This document shows, one piece after another, positions 19,801 through 31,246 of a DNA stretch of 64,000 bases. The notes below the pieces were generated by a model that was given only the letters and a program-made list of their open reading frames with translations, made no database searches and was not told where the DNA came from. The stretch is from Euryodendron excelsum (taxonomy: Eukaryota; Streptophyta; Magnoliopsida; Ericales; Pentaphylacaceae): assembly GCA_033060915.1 (NCBI GenBank), contig CM065387.1, forward strand, positions 27,272,001 to 27,336,000, in the 5' to 3' direction. A program made the position numbers and the translations under genes. The number at the start of each line of letters is the position of its first letter. Position 1 is the stretch's first letter.

Positions 19801-21825
19801 AATTCTACACTTCCAAAACTAGGGTTTCTAGAATCTCCCTTTCCAAATCCTTGCCAAATCCTATATTCTCTTTAGGAAACCGAATCAAATCTTCCCGTTT
19901 AGGAAATTAGACCCAATCCTCCGTTTTTGGAAACAAAACCAAATCCAATCCCTCCCAAATCCAAATCTTCCCTAATTCAAATCCTTCCTAAACTTCCACT
20001 TTCCTAAACCTTAAGTTTCCAAAACTTGAACATAAAAATCTTTCCTAAAATTCTAAAATTCAACCCTTTCCTAATTTAACCCCCTTTCTAAATCTTAACT
20101 TTCCAAATCCAAATCTTTCCTAAATTCAAGCCTTTCCTAATTTCAAGACTTTCTAAAATTCAAACTCTAAAACTTTCTAAATCCGAAACTTTCTAAATTT
20201 CAAATCTTTCTAAAATTAAAACTTTCTAAATTTAAAACTAACTTTCTAAATTTCAAATCTTTCTAAAATTAAAACTTTCTAAATTTAAAACTTTCTTAAC
20301 TTAAGTCTTTCTAAACCCAAATCTTTCTAAATTCTAAACTGTCTTAAACTTCAACATCTTCCTAAATCTAAGGGTTTTCTAAACTCAAAACTTTCTTAAT
20401 TTAAGACTCTCTTAAGTTGAAACTTTCTTAATTCAAACATTTCCTAAATCGAAAACTTTCATTTTTCAAACCTTTCCTAAAACGAAACTTTCTTATTTTC
20501 CAAACTTCCTTGTTTTCAAAGCTTTCCGAATTCAAAACTTCCCTTTTCCAAAACATTACGAAATTCAAAACTTTCTTAACTTGAAACTTTCCAAATTCTA
20601 AGCCTTTCTTAAACTAAACTTTTCCTAATTCCAAAACATTTCTAAATTCAAAACTTTCTGATTTTTAAAACTTTCCTAATTTCAAACTTTCAAAAAATGT
20701 CACTTTCCTAATTCGAAACTTTCCTAATCTAAATCTGTCCTAAATTTTAAGTTTCCAAATCTTCCAAATCCAACATTCCAATCCAATCTTTCTTAATCTC
20801 AAGTCTTTCCTAGGTCTCCTATCTTTCCTAAGTCTAGGTTTCCGAAAACCAAGTCTTTCTAAAATCAATCTTTCCAAAGCAAGTCCAATCTTCTCGAATT
20901 CAATCTCCTTTTCTAATCTCAAATCAAATCCAGTTTTCAATTCAATCTCTTTCTTCTAATCCAATTTCTCTCTTCGAATCAATCTCTTTTCAATCGGACC
21001 CCGGTCCGAACTACGACTGACTTGATTCCCCCAAAGGGATACGTAGGCAACCTTCATAGGTGCGGTCACAATACTTTTCAAACTTTCAATTCCACCCTCA
21101 TGGGTGCGGTTTCCAAAATCTTTTCAAATCCCAAATTCCAATATATTTTCAAAATTCCAATTCCAAATTTCTACCTTCAATTTTCAAACTTTCCAATTTC
21201 AATTCCATCTCTTCAAATCTATTTTCAAATCAAATCAATCTCTTTCTAAATCTATTTTTCAATTCTCTTCTATTGCACTTGCATATCATGCATCATGTTA
21301 GTTTCTATTCAAACATTATTTTTCAAAGTGGATGGGATTAAACATTAGTTAGTTGAAGACTCTCATAGGTGAATATAGGGTAGATTGACATGTAGGTACC
21401 GAAAGGGCGGGGTAGGGTGATAGCTTAGTGCGTCTTCCCTGCACGTAACCAACCTCCGAACCTAGGATCACTGTTTTCAAAGACCAAAAAGGAGTTATTT
21501 TTCAAAAAGGGCTAAATATTTTCCAAAGATTGCCAAATAACCTGTTTTCATAAAAACCCTCTCTTGAGGAGATATTTTCAAAATTGTTTTCAAAAACCCT
21601 ATGTGTAGTCTTCGGATTACTCTTAGTTTTTAGGTGACCTAACTCATCTTAATCAAGTTAGGTGGTGACTCCGAATCTTTTTCAAAAGCCCTTTGTTCAA
21701 ATCAATTTTTTCATTTCAAACCTAGTCGCACTCATTCTTCTAGGAGGGTGAGTTCTAACGAGAGAGTACAACATTTTTCCCGCTTGGGTGAGTATTCCTC
21801 GAGTGCAAAAAATCTGGGCGTGACA
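16826..21825 (+). repeat. P1 3' LTR (5000 bp)
   Basis: It pairs with 4038-8976. Internal sites: hairpin array 17068-17638, ~155-bp modules from 17731, conserved block 18232-18267, TATA box 18427-18434, teloboxes after it, twin hairpins 19141-19306, and the G-poor tract to about 20930. A 53-bp tandem duplication at 20188-20292 accounts for most of the extra length over the 5' LTR. Divergence is uneven: about 5% in the array and module region but only about one change in 590 bp across 18226-18817. It ends GGGCGTGACA, with one change from the 5' LTR end. Confidence 0.92.
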
Positions 21826-21830
21826 GTAGG
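21826..21830. repeat. Target site duplication, right of P1 (gtagg)
   Basis: Partner of gcagg at 4033-4037, with one transition. Confidence 0.85.
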
Positions 21831-22461
21831 CACTGGTGGTTAATCTGGGTTTTCTGTGTTTCCACCACTCTAACGACGGTCTCGTGATACAAGGGTTTGT
21901 TGGCAATTCCCTATATCGACTTGCTTGCGAGTATTTTCACTACTCTAACAGTTGCGATGTTTAAAAGTGCTTCTGCTACTCCAACGATTTGCAATCATTC
22001 CCGAGACTGCCTAATCTCGGGAAGCTGCTAAAGGGACTTAGCACCTGAGAAGTTAACTTTCTTGGAAAGCGTGCTGAAACAGACATTCTGCATTAGCGAG
22101 CTAACAGGCGCCAAAGGTGGACCGTTCTACCATCTAGGGGACTTGGGGTCTTGTCCCGATCTACAGGTTTAAAGGGACTTACCGTCTTTGGAAAGATGTG
22201 CCTATTGGAATTGGAAAGGGGTCTTATCGTCTTTGGAAAGGGGTCTTATCGTCTTCGGAAAGCCGCACCTAATTTGGAATGTGGAAAGGACAATGCCCCT
22301 AAGTGCATTTTGGTCATTTTGCCTCGATTTGGGCCTGGTGGGCCCGCGAAGCGATGGATAAACGGGATTAGGACTAGAATTCCAGAATATGTCCATATTG
22401 ACTTGAAATCAAGTCTGGACGGATTGTAGATTGCCGAGCTGTCAAAAATGGGGTGCTTACA
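21831..22461 (-). repeat. M1 3' LTR, right piece
   Basis: This continues the LTR interrupted at 4037 and ends GGGGTGCTTACA, the reverse complement of the LTR start. It holds degenerate versions of the hairpin units, including CCCGAGA...TCTCGGG near 22000-22022 and CGTCTT/AAGATG near 22182-22198. Confidence 0.85.
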
Positions 22462-22501
22462 GCTGCCTCTCTGCTTCTATCTTTGCTTGTCAAAGATAGA
22501 A
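22462..22501 (-). other. M1 polypurine tract and adjacent stem-loop
   Basis: GCTGCCTCTCTGCTT (22462-22476) is the complement of the polypurine tract. It is followed by an 11-bp stem (22475-22485 with 22491-22501) around a CTTGT loop. Compared with P1, two base pairs differ on both arms while pairing is kept. Confidence 0.75.
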
Positions 22502-23817
22502 AATGATAGAGTAAGAGTCCCATGTTGACCGCGAGACAATCAGAGGGACGAACTTTGAGAATTTTTCGACTATGGGGGTTCAAAAATGGATACTAGGCCC
22601 AAAAGGCCTTCGAAAATGAGTTTTGGTGGGAAAAAGGGCAAAACTGCGCAGAAGTTCGAAACTGGGGCCACTACGAGTGGCACCTTTGGCAGAAAAGGCT
22701 TGGCGCCTCTGCTAGTGGCACCAGGTTAAGAAATAAAACCAGAAACATTCTGGTTTGACACTGTTGAGGGTTTTGAAGAGTTTTTGGAGAATCGAGAGTC
22801 TTTGTGTGGAAATCGACTTGAACCTTGAAGGGGCACTTATTGGAGATCACAGGTGATTGCCAGAAGGAGACCACGTTGCCAGAAAAGTCGCCGGAAGAGA
22901 AGATTTTGCCAGAGAACTCCAAAAAGTGTGTTTTTAAATTTTTGTTGATTTTGATGTGTAGAATTTTGTTTGAATCATGTGAATAGTAGAAATTGATATT
23001 TTGATATGTTTTGAATATTATGGTGTTGTTATTTTTGCCTTTTGGTGCTTGTTTGATTGAATTTGAGTGATTTTACATGATTATGAGAAGAGGGTTTTCT
23101 GCAAGAATTGGGAGTTTATTCCTACAGGCTTGGGCATTGGGTTTTCTAGCTACATTTTTGTGCAATGTGCCTTAGAAAAATGTGTTTAACAATCATGTGA
23201 AGTTTCATGATTTTTTGAAAACTTGGTGAATTTTTGATTTTTTAAAAAATAGGAAAAATACTTAGAAATTTAGAAAAATTGAAAAACTCAAGAAATTGAT
23301 GAAAATTTTAAAGTTTAAAATTTTGAAAAATGTAGGAGTATTTTAGAAAACATTTGAAATCACTTTGAGAAATTTTAGGACATTTTTTAAAATCATTGAT
23401 TTATTTGAAAAATGAAACAATGTGTTTTGAAAATCTCAAAAAATTAAAAAGTGTGCGCAAGTGCTGATGTCATGTGATTGTGACATTGTGAAGTGCACGG
23501 TCTGTGTTTTGTATTGATGCTGTGGGTGTTGTAGGGACCATTTTTAAATAAAACTCTGCCGAAATTTTTAAAAATTAGGGAAAGAGTTGGAAAAGGTTTA
23601 GAAATAAAATCTTTTTGAAGGGAAAAGACAGAAAACCCATGAGATTTGACTTGAAGTTGGAAAATCAAAAGGTATAGGAAATTCATTTTGACTTATCATT
23701 TGAAATCTTTTTATTATTTTTTATTGTTCGTTGTTTATTTTATTTTATTTTATTATGTTATTATTTATCTGCATGTACTGTATATTAACACCTCTTACCT
23801 TGGTTTACCTTTTCAGG
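22502..23817 (+). other. 5' leader/intron region of the M1 antisense gene
   Basis: This corresponds to P1 15484-16783. It contains GGCGCC-like dyads (about 22660-22730), the weakened donor (about 22925, GTGTGT) and an AT-rich stretch that ends in TTTTCAGG before the ATG at 23818. A plus-sense element frame (22922-22671, minus strand) is open here as in P1. No confident gene besides the PMD leader. Confidence 0.5.
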
Positions 23818-25662
23818 ATGGCAGATGCGGGTGATGATGGTTTTGAGAGGAGACGTCGCTCGGGGAAGGCGGCTCGGACAGACTCCACTGGCGGTTCCAG
23901 TTGATCTAGAGGTAGTTGACGATCTACCGGACGAGCCTCTTCTAGTCAGAGTGGACAAAGGAGTAGACCACCTGTCGACCCTTTTCCTCTGGTTGAGCAA
24001 GCCTTTGCAGAGGAGATTGGTGCTGAGGAGGAGGAACCGGGCCTTGGGGATCAGGTGACCGGTTATGGGAGAGCTTCCTCCAGACATAGGCAAACGGATG
24101 CTGACTTGGGAAACCTGGAGGTACCTGACATCCCACCGCTCGGGGACCTTGCTTATCACCCCAGCGTATATTCCAGACAGCATTTGCCCCCTCATCGGGT
24201 ACACACAGCTTTTAGAGGGGCTATTCATCAGGTCTTCGTGACTATGCAGCGGGCTGTCCCATCATATCATGCCTTCTTGGCTGAGATTGGATTTGAAGCC
24301 TTCATGGGATTACAGGCTACCCGCCTGAATCGACATTTGGTACTGGCGCTGGTTGAGCAGTGGTTTGGAGAGACCGGGACCTTCCATTTTTTCGGCTTCG
24401 AGTTAGGTCCCACTCCCTTGGATTGGGCGTTCATCATAGGGCTTTCCTTTGTTGGTCTGCGGATCACTCTACAGTCAGTTAGTAGAAACAATGCATGCAT
24501 TCTATTGGACTTGCCTCCTCTTGAGCGTTCTGCCTTCCCAGTCTCTTGGCTCAGTCAGGATGACTGTACCTTTGCTGCTGATCTATCGCCTACCCGGTGG
24601 GACATTATAAGTCGGCGACTTGTTTTGTACATCATTTTTAGCTGCTTTTGCAACAACAACAAGTCACTTGTGCCTTTCTTTTGTTGAGTATAGTAGCCGA
24701 TCTTAGGGCTTTATCGGAGCTGGATTGGGGGTCCTTCTCCTTTGGCTGCTTCCTTTGATCGATGCGGGTTTGGACTTCTTCCTGTTAGGGCAGCATGACT
24801 AGTTTATGGCCCTTCCTTATCTGGTGGAGCTATGAGTACCTGCCTGTGCGTACCCCTGCGATTGTCGAGGACGACCTTTATCTATGAGCTTTGAGGTGGA
24901 CTCGTGACCGGGTGGCCCAGCGATCAGAGATTACTGACTTTGTGACGCTATGGGCGAACCTAGAGTTGATTAAGGCGAGAGATGTGACTTGGCAGCCCTT
25001 CATTGGATCAGTTCATTATGAGACAGTCTGGTACGTAGTCCCATTGTCTTTGTCGAGGGCTGCTTTTCTTAGTGACAATACTTGGGAGTCCTATCTCGAA
25101 GAGCGACACTGGCGACAGTTTCATGAGGAGTTCCGATCAGCAGGAGCTCCGCCGGAGTATATGTTTGGAGCCTTGGTGGCGGGAGTGCCTATTCCCTATC
25201 AAGAGCGTCAGTCGAGTGTCGAGTTCTTGCTTCCTCCAGACACAGATTACGCTACACACTTCGGGGCTCATTCTGTCGATGCCTTCACTAGGTTTGAGGT
25301 AGTAATCGGTGGATACGCTGTGGGCTAGGAGGTGGTTGACTTGTGGCGCTGAGCCGGAGGATATGTGCCCCAAGCTGAGTTTACTGCTGTGAGGGATCAG
25401 AGGAATTGATACCAGACAGAGCAAGATCAGTATCAGGCAGAGGTGGCTTCCTTGATGGCTCGGATAGATCAGATAGGAGGTGGCGGGGTATGTCGTCTTT
25501 TCTCCCCTTATTTTTACTTTGTTGTTGCTTAGTTCTTATTTCATGTGGCTAATTTCGGTTCTATCTTTCCTGTAGGATGCTGGTACCTTAAGTAGCTATC
25601 CACCTGCTCCGATGCCGGGTTTTGGGGATTTTGATCCAGATGATATTGACTTTGACCTTTGA
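23818..25662 (+). pseudogene. Plant mobile domain (PMD) gene, antisense to M1, decayed
   Basis: This is the homologue of the P1 antisense gene. It starts MADAGDDGFERRRRSGKAAR at 23818. A TGA replaces an Arg codon at 23902-23904. The frame then reopens through the PMD domain (24055-24687: LVEQWFGETGTFHFFGFELG, PTPLDWAFIIGLSF) and is broken near 24687 by a frame change. It continues at 24891-25328 (TDFVTLWANLELIKARDVTW, RQFHEEFRSAGAPPEYMFGA) up to a TAG at 25326-25328 that P1 shares. The intron is 25488-25575. The last exon ends PGFGDFDPDDIDFDL, with stop at 25660-25662. All domain parts are present, but the copy cannot make a full protein. Confidence 0.8.
25488..25575 (+). other. Intron in the M1 PMD gene (88 bp)
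   Basis: GTATGT donor after GGTGGCGGG and TGTAG acceptor before GATGCTGG. Length and position are identical to the P1 copy, supporting a genuine intron kept through retrotransposition on the antisense strand. Confidence 0.75.
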
Positions 25663-27670
25663 TAGATGCCCCTTGTGGAGATTTTGATCTTCCCTTGCCC
25701 CTATTCCTGAGATGTATTTATGTTAGACAGTTTTATTTTGTAAGTTTTGTACAAAAATGGATATTTAAGGTATTTAGATACATGGATAAACAGATACATT
25801 TATGATCTTTGCAGCTAAGTATACGATTTGATGTCTGTGTAGAAATGATGATGTTATGTATCTATTACAGGGGTTGACATTAAACTGTGTTGGTGATTTC
25901 TGTTTCTACAGGGAGTTATACCCTATGCATGCAAAGCTCATGCCGATTTTTTTATTTTTATTTATATATTTTTTATGCACATATTAGAAATACATTAACT
26001 AATAGAATGACAAGGGGTGCTGTTGAACTCGATATCTTTAAAATGGTAACTCCTTTCTTTTCGGGGGTCTAGCCTCTCCTCTGGCTCAACCTTACCTTGA
26101 TTGGATGATAACACTTTGCACATTTCTCAACCTTTTGATTGCCTCTGACTTTTTACCTCGGGGTTAGTGTATATGATTATTGGGCTAAATCTCTCAACTC
26201 TCAGGGTTTTAGCAACAGCTTACCTGACCTTCAGCAGAATGATAACCAGCTAGTCCTTTCAATCCAAGGAGACTTTGCTTTAGGACCATAACGTAGGCTA
26301 GGTTATGGGGGTTTTCGAAACAACGGGATATATTGCCTCAAATTTGATATTATTTTCAGCAGGGTTTAGATCCATACTATCCTTGACTATTTTTTTCAGT
26401 AGGGTTAGCATCCTTCTTTAGCTGTGGCAGCGTGTCTAGCTCATTTAGATCAAGCAATCTATTTTCAATCAGAGTGGACTTTAGTAGGGTTGTAATGTAG
26501 GCCACGGGTTTGGGGTTTTGCAAGAAATTGTAAAGGCTCGAACCTATTGTTTCTACTAGGTTTCTTTGTAACCTAGGATCACCTTTGAATTTCCTTCTTG
26601 CTTTTACTATATACTTTCTCAGGGTGAAAATGACATCTTTTCTTTCACCCTTTCTATATACTTCTTGAGATAAACATGACTCTCTTCTCTTTTGATCTTC
26701 TTATTATGTTTTTGAAGATGATTCTATCATCGTTTTCTTTAGGCCTTTCCTTAGGTTTTTTTCTTTTCTTTTTTTTTTTCGGCCTCTTGCCCCTTGGTAA
26801 CTATTTTCCTTCGCTTTGTCCTTTTTATCTTTTTTTTTCTTTTTGTGGAATGAGTAACTCTTCAACCCTTTTTCCTTATACCTTTTCCTTGGCAGTTCAA
26901 TCTAACCCAATGTGGGCGGTGATCCCTAGGTTGGGGTTTTCTTGAAAAAAAGGATAGATGGCTCAACGGGTTTGGCAAGGAGTTGCTTTTGATTGTATGG
27001 GAAATAAAATAAGGGCCTCTCTTCACTTTGAACTAAATTGCTTGATCTATAGAGCTTTCGATACTATCCTAGTATGATAGAGGTGGATACCATTCCTAGA
27101 GTTCTCAGCCATTGTCTGCCCCAATGTGGGGAGGACAGTTGTGGATCAAGATTGGCAAAGAAAATTTTTGCTCTCTACGAGGCACTATGGGTTAAGCAAT
27201 AGAAATATAAGAATTATTTTTTATTATTACTATTTTTTTTATATGTTGGAAAACGAAAGATGGCTCCCCTTCACTTTGATAATCTGGCTACACATCGCTT
27301 AGCTTCGGAGTCTTGTAAGTGTTGCCTTTGAGTAGTTTCCTCACACATCCTTATCCTCTCTCTCTTTGTGGAAAGCTGATCATTTGGCGAGTAGTTAACT
27401 CATGCTATCATCTCTTCAAGTCGGATCATTCCATAAGGTAAACCATGCCCGTTGTATAAAAAGTAGTTACCATTCACAAGAGACAAATAAGATAGCCGCA
27501 GTGAATAAGAGGACTATCATTTGATTACTATTATAATTTTTTATGGAAAGCATAAAGTTCTTGAGCAGTAAGAAAATGTAAACATTGATTTAAAGACAAG
27601 AAGTAAAAGGGATAGAAAGAAAGTGGGTGAAAACACCCCTCTCTTGTACGCTTTTGATGGGATTCCTAAT
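25663..27670 (-). other. M1 central non-coding region
   Basis: This occupies the place of pol between gag and the antisense gene. It aligns with P1 11663-13638. It includes T-rich runs around 26760-26835. No reverse transcriptase, protease or integrase motif was seen, and no ORF here is shared with P1. Confidence 0.7.
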
Positions 27671-29685
27671 TTAGTAAGGCCTCGGGACAATGCCCACATC
27701 TTCGATACTCCAGTCGTGGTTCAAGTCCTTGGCCAAGGCAAGATAGGCAAAGGCTTCTGCTAGAGCTCCGGACATGTCGACAATGATGCTGCAGTCAGTA
27801 GCTTCATTGATCTCTTTCTCATTCTTTGCAACAGGTCCTTCTATAAATAGGGTGGATAATTCACCTCCTTCTAACTCGAACTACTCTGTCTATTTTCTTG
27901 GCTCTTCTAGCCCCCAGCCCATGTCTTCATAGTTGTACTTAGTTGCGGGCCAAGGGTTTTCTAGCAAGTGACTTTCAGCTGCTACATACTTTGTGTGTAG
28001 AAACTCATCACCCCATCCATCGGCAGTTATGCTTTCGATATGTTCTTCCTTCGGGAACATTGGCTCTTCAATAGGCCAATCAGAAGCGTCAAGCACCTCA
28101 TCAGGGTTATAGAGATAAATCGGGCATAATGGGAGATCCTCCTCCCAGTCATCTTCTTCATTGGTCTCCCAATCGTCCTCATAACCTTCAGCCTCGAGTT
28201 CGTCGAACTCTCCCTCGCCTTCCATTTATACTAATACCATGTTGACGGCGTGATCTGACAGAGGGTTAGTGGTCATATTGGGGGTCAGAGCAAGTTGTAC
28301 CGGTGTCAGATCAATGGTCATGTTGTCGATCAAGTCTTGGATTTTGTGCCTGAGAGCGAAGCAGCTTTTGGTGTCGTGCCCTGGGCCACCCGAATGGTAT
28401 TCACATGTAAGGGCGGTATTAAAGGTTAGGGGTAGAGGGCTTGGCAATGGGTGAGCAGGTATGGGCTTTAGGATATTGTTCTCTAGTAAGTTATGGTAGG
28501 CCTTAGTTTGGGTGTAGGCTAAGGTGTCAAAGGTACGGATGCGTCAAGCAGGTTTATTAAAGTTGGGTCGTGCCCAAGTGGGGCCATAGTTAGAGGTTGG
28601 AACATGCATTGTTAAGGTGGGTAAGGGCAGGACAGGGTGTGATTGTAGTGGTGGACGGTATTGGGGTGGTTGGCCAGGCAAGATGGCAGACACTTCGCTT
28701 TCCTTCCTAACTATTCCCTTTGTAGTAGCCACTCTCTTGGCTATGTTGGCGGTACTTTCTCCAGTCCGGGCGTAGGGGTCCGTAATCCTCCCTGTCTTAA
28801 GGCCGTTTTCTATCATTTCTCCCTGCATGATAAGCTCGGAGAAGTTTTTCCCTACACTTGTGCAGAGCTTCTCATAGTATATACCTTGAAAACTGTGCAC
28901 AAACAGTTGTACGTACTCCTTCTCTTCCAATGGGTATTGACTTGTGAGACAGTTTCTCTCCATCTCAAGGCATGCTTCTTGAGGCTTTCTTTTTCACCCT
29001 TGCTCATAGTGATCAGGGACCATCGGTCAGAGGTAAGATCAATATTGTGATGATATTGGGCTTTAAATACATTGACCAGCTCAATCTAGGTTGTGATCTT
29101 CCTTAGGTCCAAACGAGCAAACCATTGTAGAGTAGAACCCGTGAGGCTGTGTTGGAATAACTGCATGAGGAGCTTTGGATCGTTACCGTGACCATTTAGA
29201 GCTCCAACATAGAGACGAAGATGAGTGACGGGGTTACCAGTGTCGTCATACTTCTGGAAGTCAGGCATTTTGAACCTAGTGGGTCTCAGGTGGTCAGGAA
29301 AGAAACATAGCTCATCATAGGCAGTGAACCCGTAAGTGTCATAGCCATGGAGACTTCGCAGTGAATCCTCTAGCCCTTGGATTTTCAGACTGAGAGGGTC
29401 TAGGGGGGCCTTCTTTACAATAGGTGAAAGTAATATGGTCTCCTCCTTTTCAGCGCTAATCCCTTTAGCATCTTCCTTATTCCTCCCTGTATTGTCAGAC
29501 TGAAGCACTATCCTTGGATTAGTGGGTTCGGGGTCCTTTGACGAAGTCATGGATGATGATGGGACTATAGCAGTATCCGCCATAGCCATAGTTTGAATGA
29601 GTTTAAGCATCTCATCCATCTTAGTCCTCATTTCGTTGACCTTTTCCCGAGAGACTTTAGATGATTCTTCAGGATTAGCAGCCAT
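27671..29685 (-). pseudogene. gag: M1 gag pseudogene
   Basis: This is a Tat/Ogre-type Gag on the minus strand, starting MAANPEESSKVSREKVNEMR at 29685. The first open block (29685-29086) has a coiled-coil-like N-terminus and the gag core (TRFKMPDFQKYDDTGNPVTH, LTGSTLQWFARLD). After a frame change the next block (28963-28544) continues the core (YYEKLCTSVGKNFSELI). The next (28447-28226) has the C-X2-H-X5-H-X4-C knuckle-like motif at 28405-28361 and LRHKIQDLIDN. An acidic block follows (28225-27890), and the end is PRPY at 27671. At least one frameshift and two internal stops make it non-functional as it stands. No pol domain follows. Confidence 0.82.
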
Positions 29686-31225
29686 TAGTGATGCTCTTTA
29701 CCGGGTGATAATGGGATCCCTAGGTGGATGTTGCCCCTTCTTGGGAGCAATATTGACTTAGTGCAGGGTGACCTCTGTAAATAGAAATAAAAAGGAAGAA
29801 AGAAAAAGACAAGAACACAAATCGCAAGTCAGTTTCTAGTTTTTAGAGAGCTTTATACAATGCATGTCCTAGGGTGCCCCTCTTTTAGGAGGGAAGCTAA
29901 GCATGATGTATTGGCTCACTTTTGGAGATAGGAGATTTGCCCTTATATGCAGATACCTTACTGTCAGTTGGGAACCTTTCCTTCGTTCATGCATTTACTC
30001 ACTCATTCGCGAAAAAAGAAGAAATACATTTAACTTTGGGTTTAAAATACAAAAGAATTGAAATACATTTAAACAGGGGGAGGGGGAACATGTTTCCTTG
30101 GACTTTCACCTATCTAATTTTACATAAGAAGCCCTAAACTACTCTTGAGTCTTCGAATTTGCCTTCATTGGATTCAATGTTGAGGAGGTCGTTGAGAGAC
30201 CTTGTTGATCAATTGCCCCTTGTCTTCTTGGCAACCCTATCTCTGTGAGTGTGGAGGGATTGGGGCCCCTCTTATGAAATGAATTGATGTGCATGCCGTG
30301 AGTACATAGGGTTACATGGGAACCCTTAGGGTTTAGGTAGGTTTAATGCAAGGGAGAGTGAACTAGGTGTCCCTGTCAACGGGTTGATAATATGCATGAG
30401 AATGCAGTGACTTGAGTTACTTGGAACTCTTGTCTTGACATGGAATATGAAATGCATGAAAATGAATATGCAAAGAGAATAAGGAGAGAGAATGCAATAG
30501 CAAGGTAAACGTGCATGCATGAGCAGTTAGACAGTTATTATAACAGTAAGAATATATTCATTATAACAACAGGAATAAGCAGGTATAAATGAAAGTAAGA
30601 GCAGTCGCCCTTTCCTTCATGGTTTTGGAAACCAGTGCGCATGTCTTAAATTTGTGGAGGTTTGGCTATGCATGGTGTCTATATGAGCATAAGGTTAAGG
30701 GTTGACTAATGCGTCCTAAAAAGGCTCAGCCCCCAGATCTTCAAACCTAGGCCCACTCTCCGAGGTGGTGCCATGATCGGTTGGTGATCCGAGCGGGGGA
30801 ACCATCAAGAGGCCGTAGGTGAAGAAACTGACACAGTATCTTGCCCATAACCAATATACCGTTCCCCCTTTCTAACTATAAAGGACATATCAGGGTAAAA
30901 TGCAAGTATGCATAATGCAGGTACACGTGTAGTGTGTGTGTGATTTTTTAAAGCAGAGGAAAGAGCCCAACAACTCCCATCCATCCTGTTCATCACATTC
31001 ATATATAAAAATTAAACCAAAAGCGCACGTACAAAACAAAGATGCAAGAGTTAGTATGTGGATGGCAAACTTAATACAAGATAATATGAATGCATGTTTT
31101 TTGTTTGAAAACAATTTCAAAATTATGGTTTTGAAAATTTAATGTGAATAGGATTGAACAAGTTAATTGAAAACTCTACATAGATAAAGGGTAAAGAGAC
31201 ATGACTATGACCTAACCCTTTAAGT
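29686..31225 (-). other. M1 untranslated leader with short conserved ORF
   Basis: Leader between primer site and gag. The ORF at 31002-30805 (65 codons, MNVMNRMDGSCWALSSALKN...) matches the P1 ORF at 9240-9434. Neighbouring blocks, such as the CCCCGCTCGGATCACCAAC region, are also well conserved. No other gene is supported. Confidence 0.45.
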
Positions 31226-31244
31226 GTCCCCAGTGGAGTCACCA
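31226..31244 (-). other. Primer-binding site of M1
   Basis: Minus-strand TGGTGACTCCACTGGGGAC lies 2 bp inside the 5' LTR boundary and differs by one base from the family consensus. Confidence 0.75.
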
Positions 31245-31246
31245 AC

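Larger units (their letters stand above)
4038..21825 (+). mobile_element. Element P1: complete non-autonomous LTR retrotransposon with antisense PMD gene
   Basis: P1 is 17.8 kb long with LTRs at 4038-8976 and 16826-21825. It has a primer-binding site at 8979-8997, a decayed gag at 10415-11662, a non-coding centre, an antisense plant mobile domain gene at 13639-15483 and a polypurine tract at 16808-16825. It is flanked by a 5-bp target duplication. There is no protease, reverse transcriptase, RNase H or integrase that I can recognise. This fits the class of gag-only terminal-repeat elements. The primer-binding site and gag type point to the Tat/Ogre branch of Ty3/gypsy. Extra antisense ORFs have been described in that branch. 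P1 is the youngest full-length element here, judging by LTR similarity and nesting. Confidence 0.9.

Noticed and set aside
26676..26945. 89-codon Phe/Leu-rich frame resembling a membrane protein
   Set aside because: It is a translation of T-rich tracts in the non-coding centre; the matching P1 region has A-runs and no equivalent frame.
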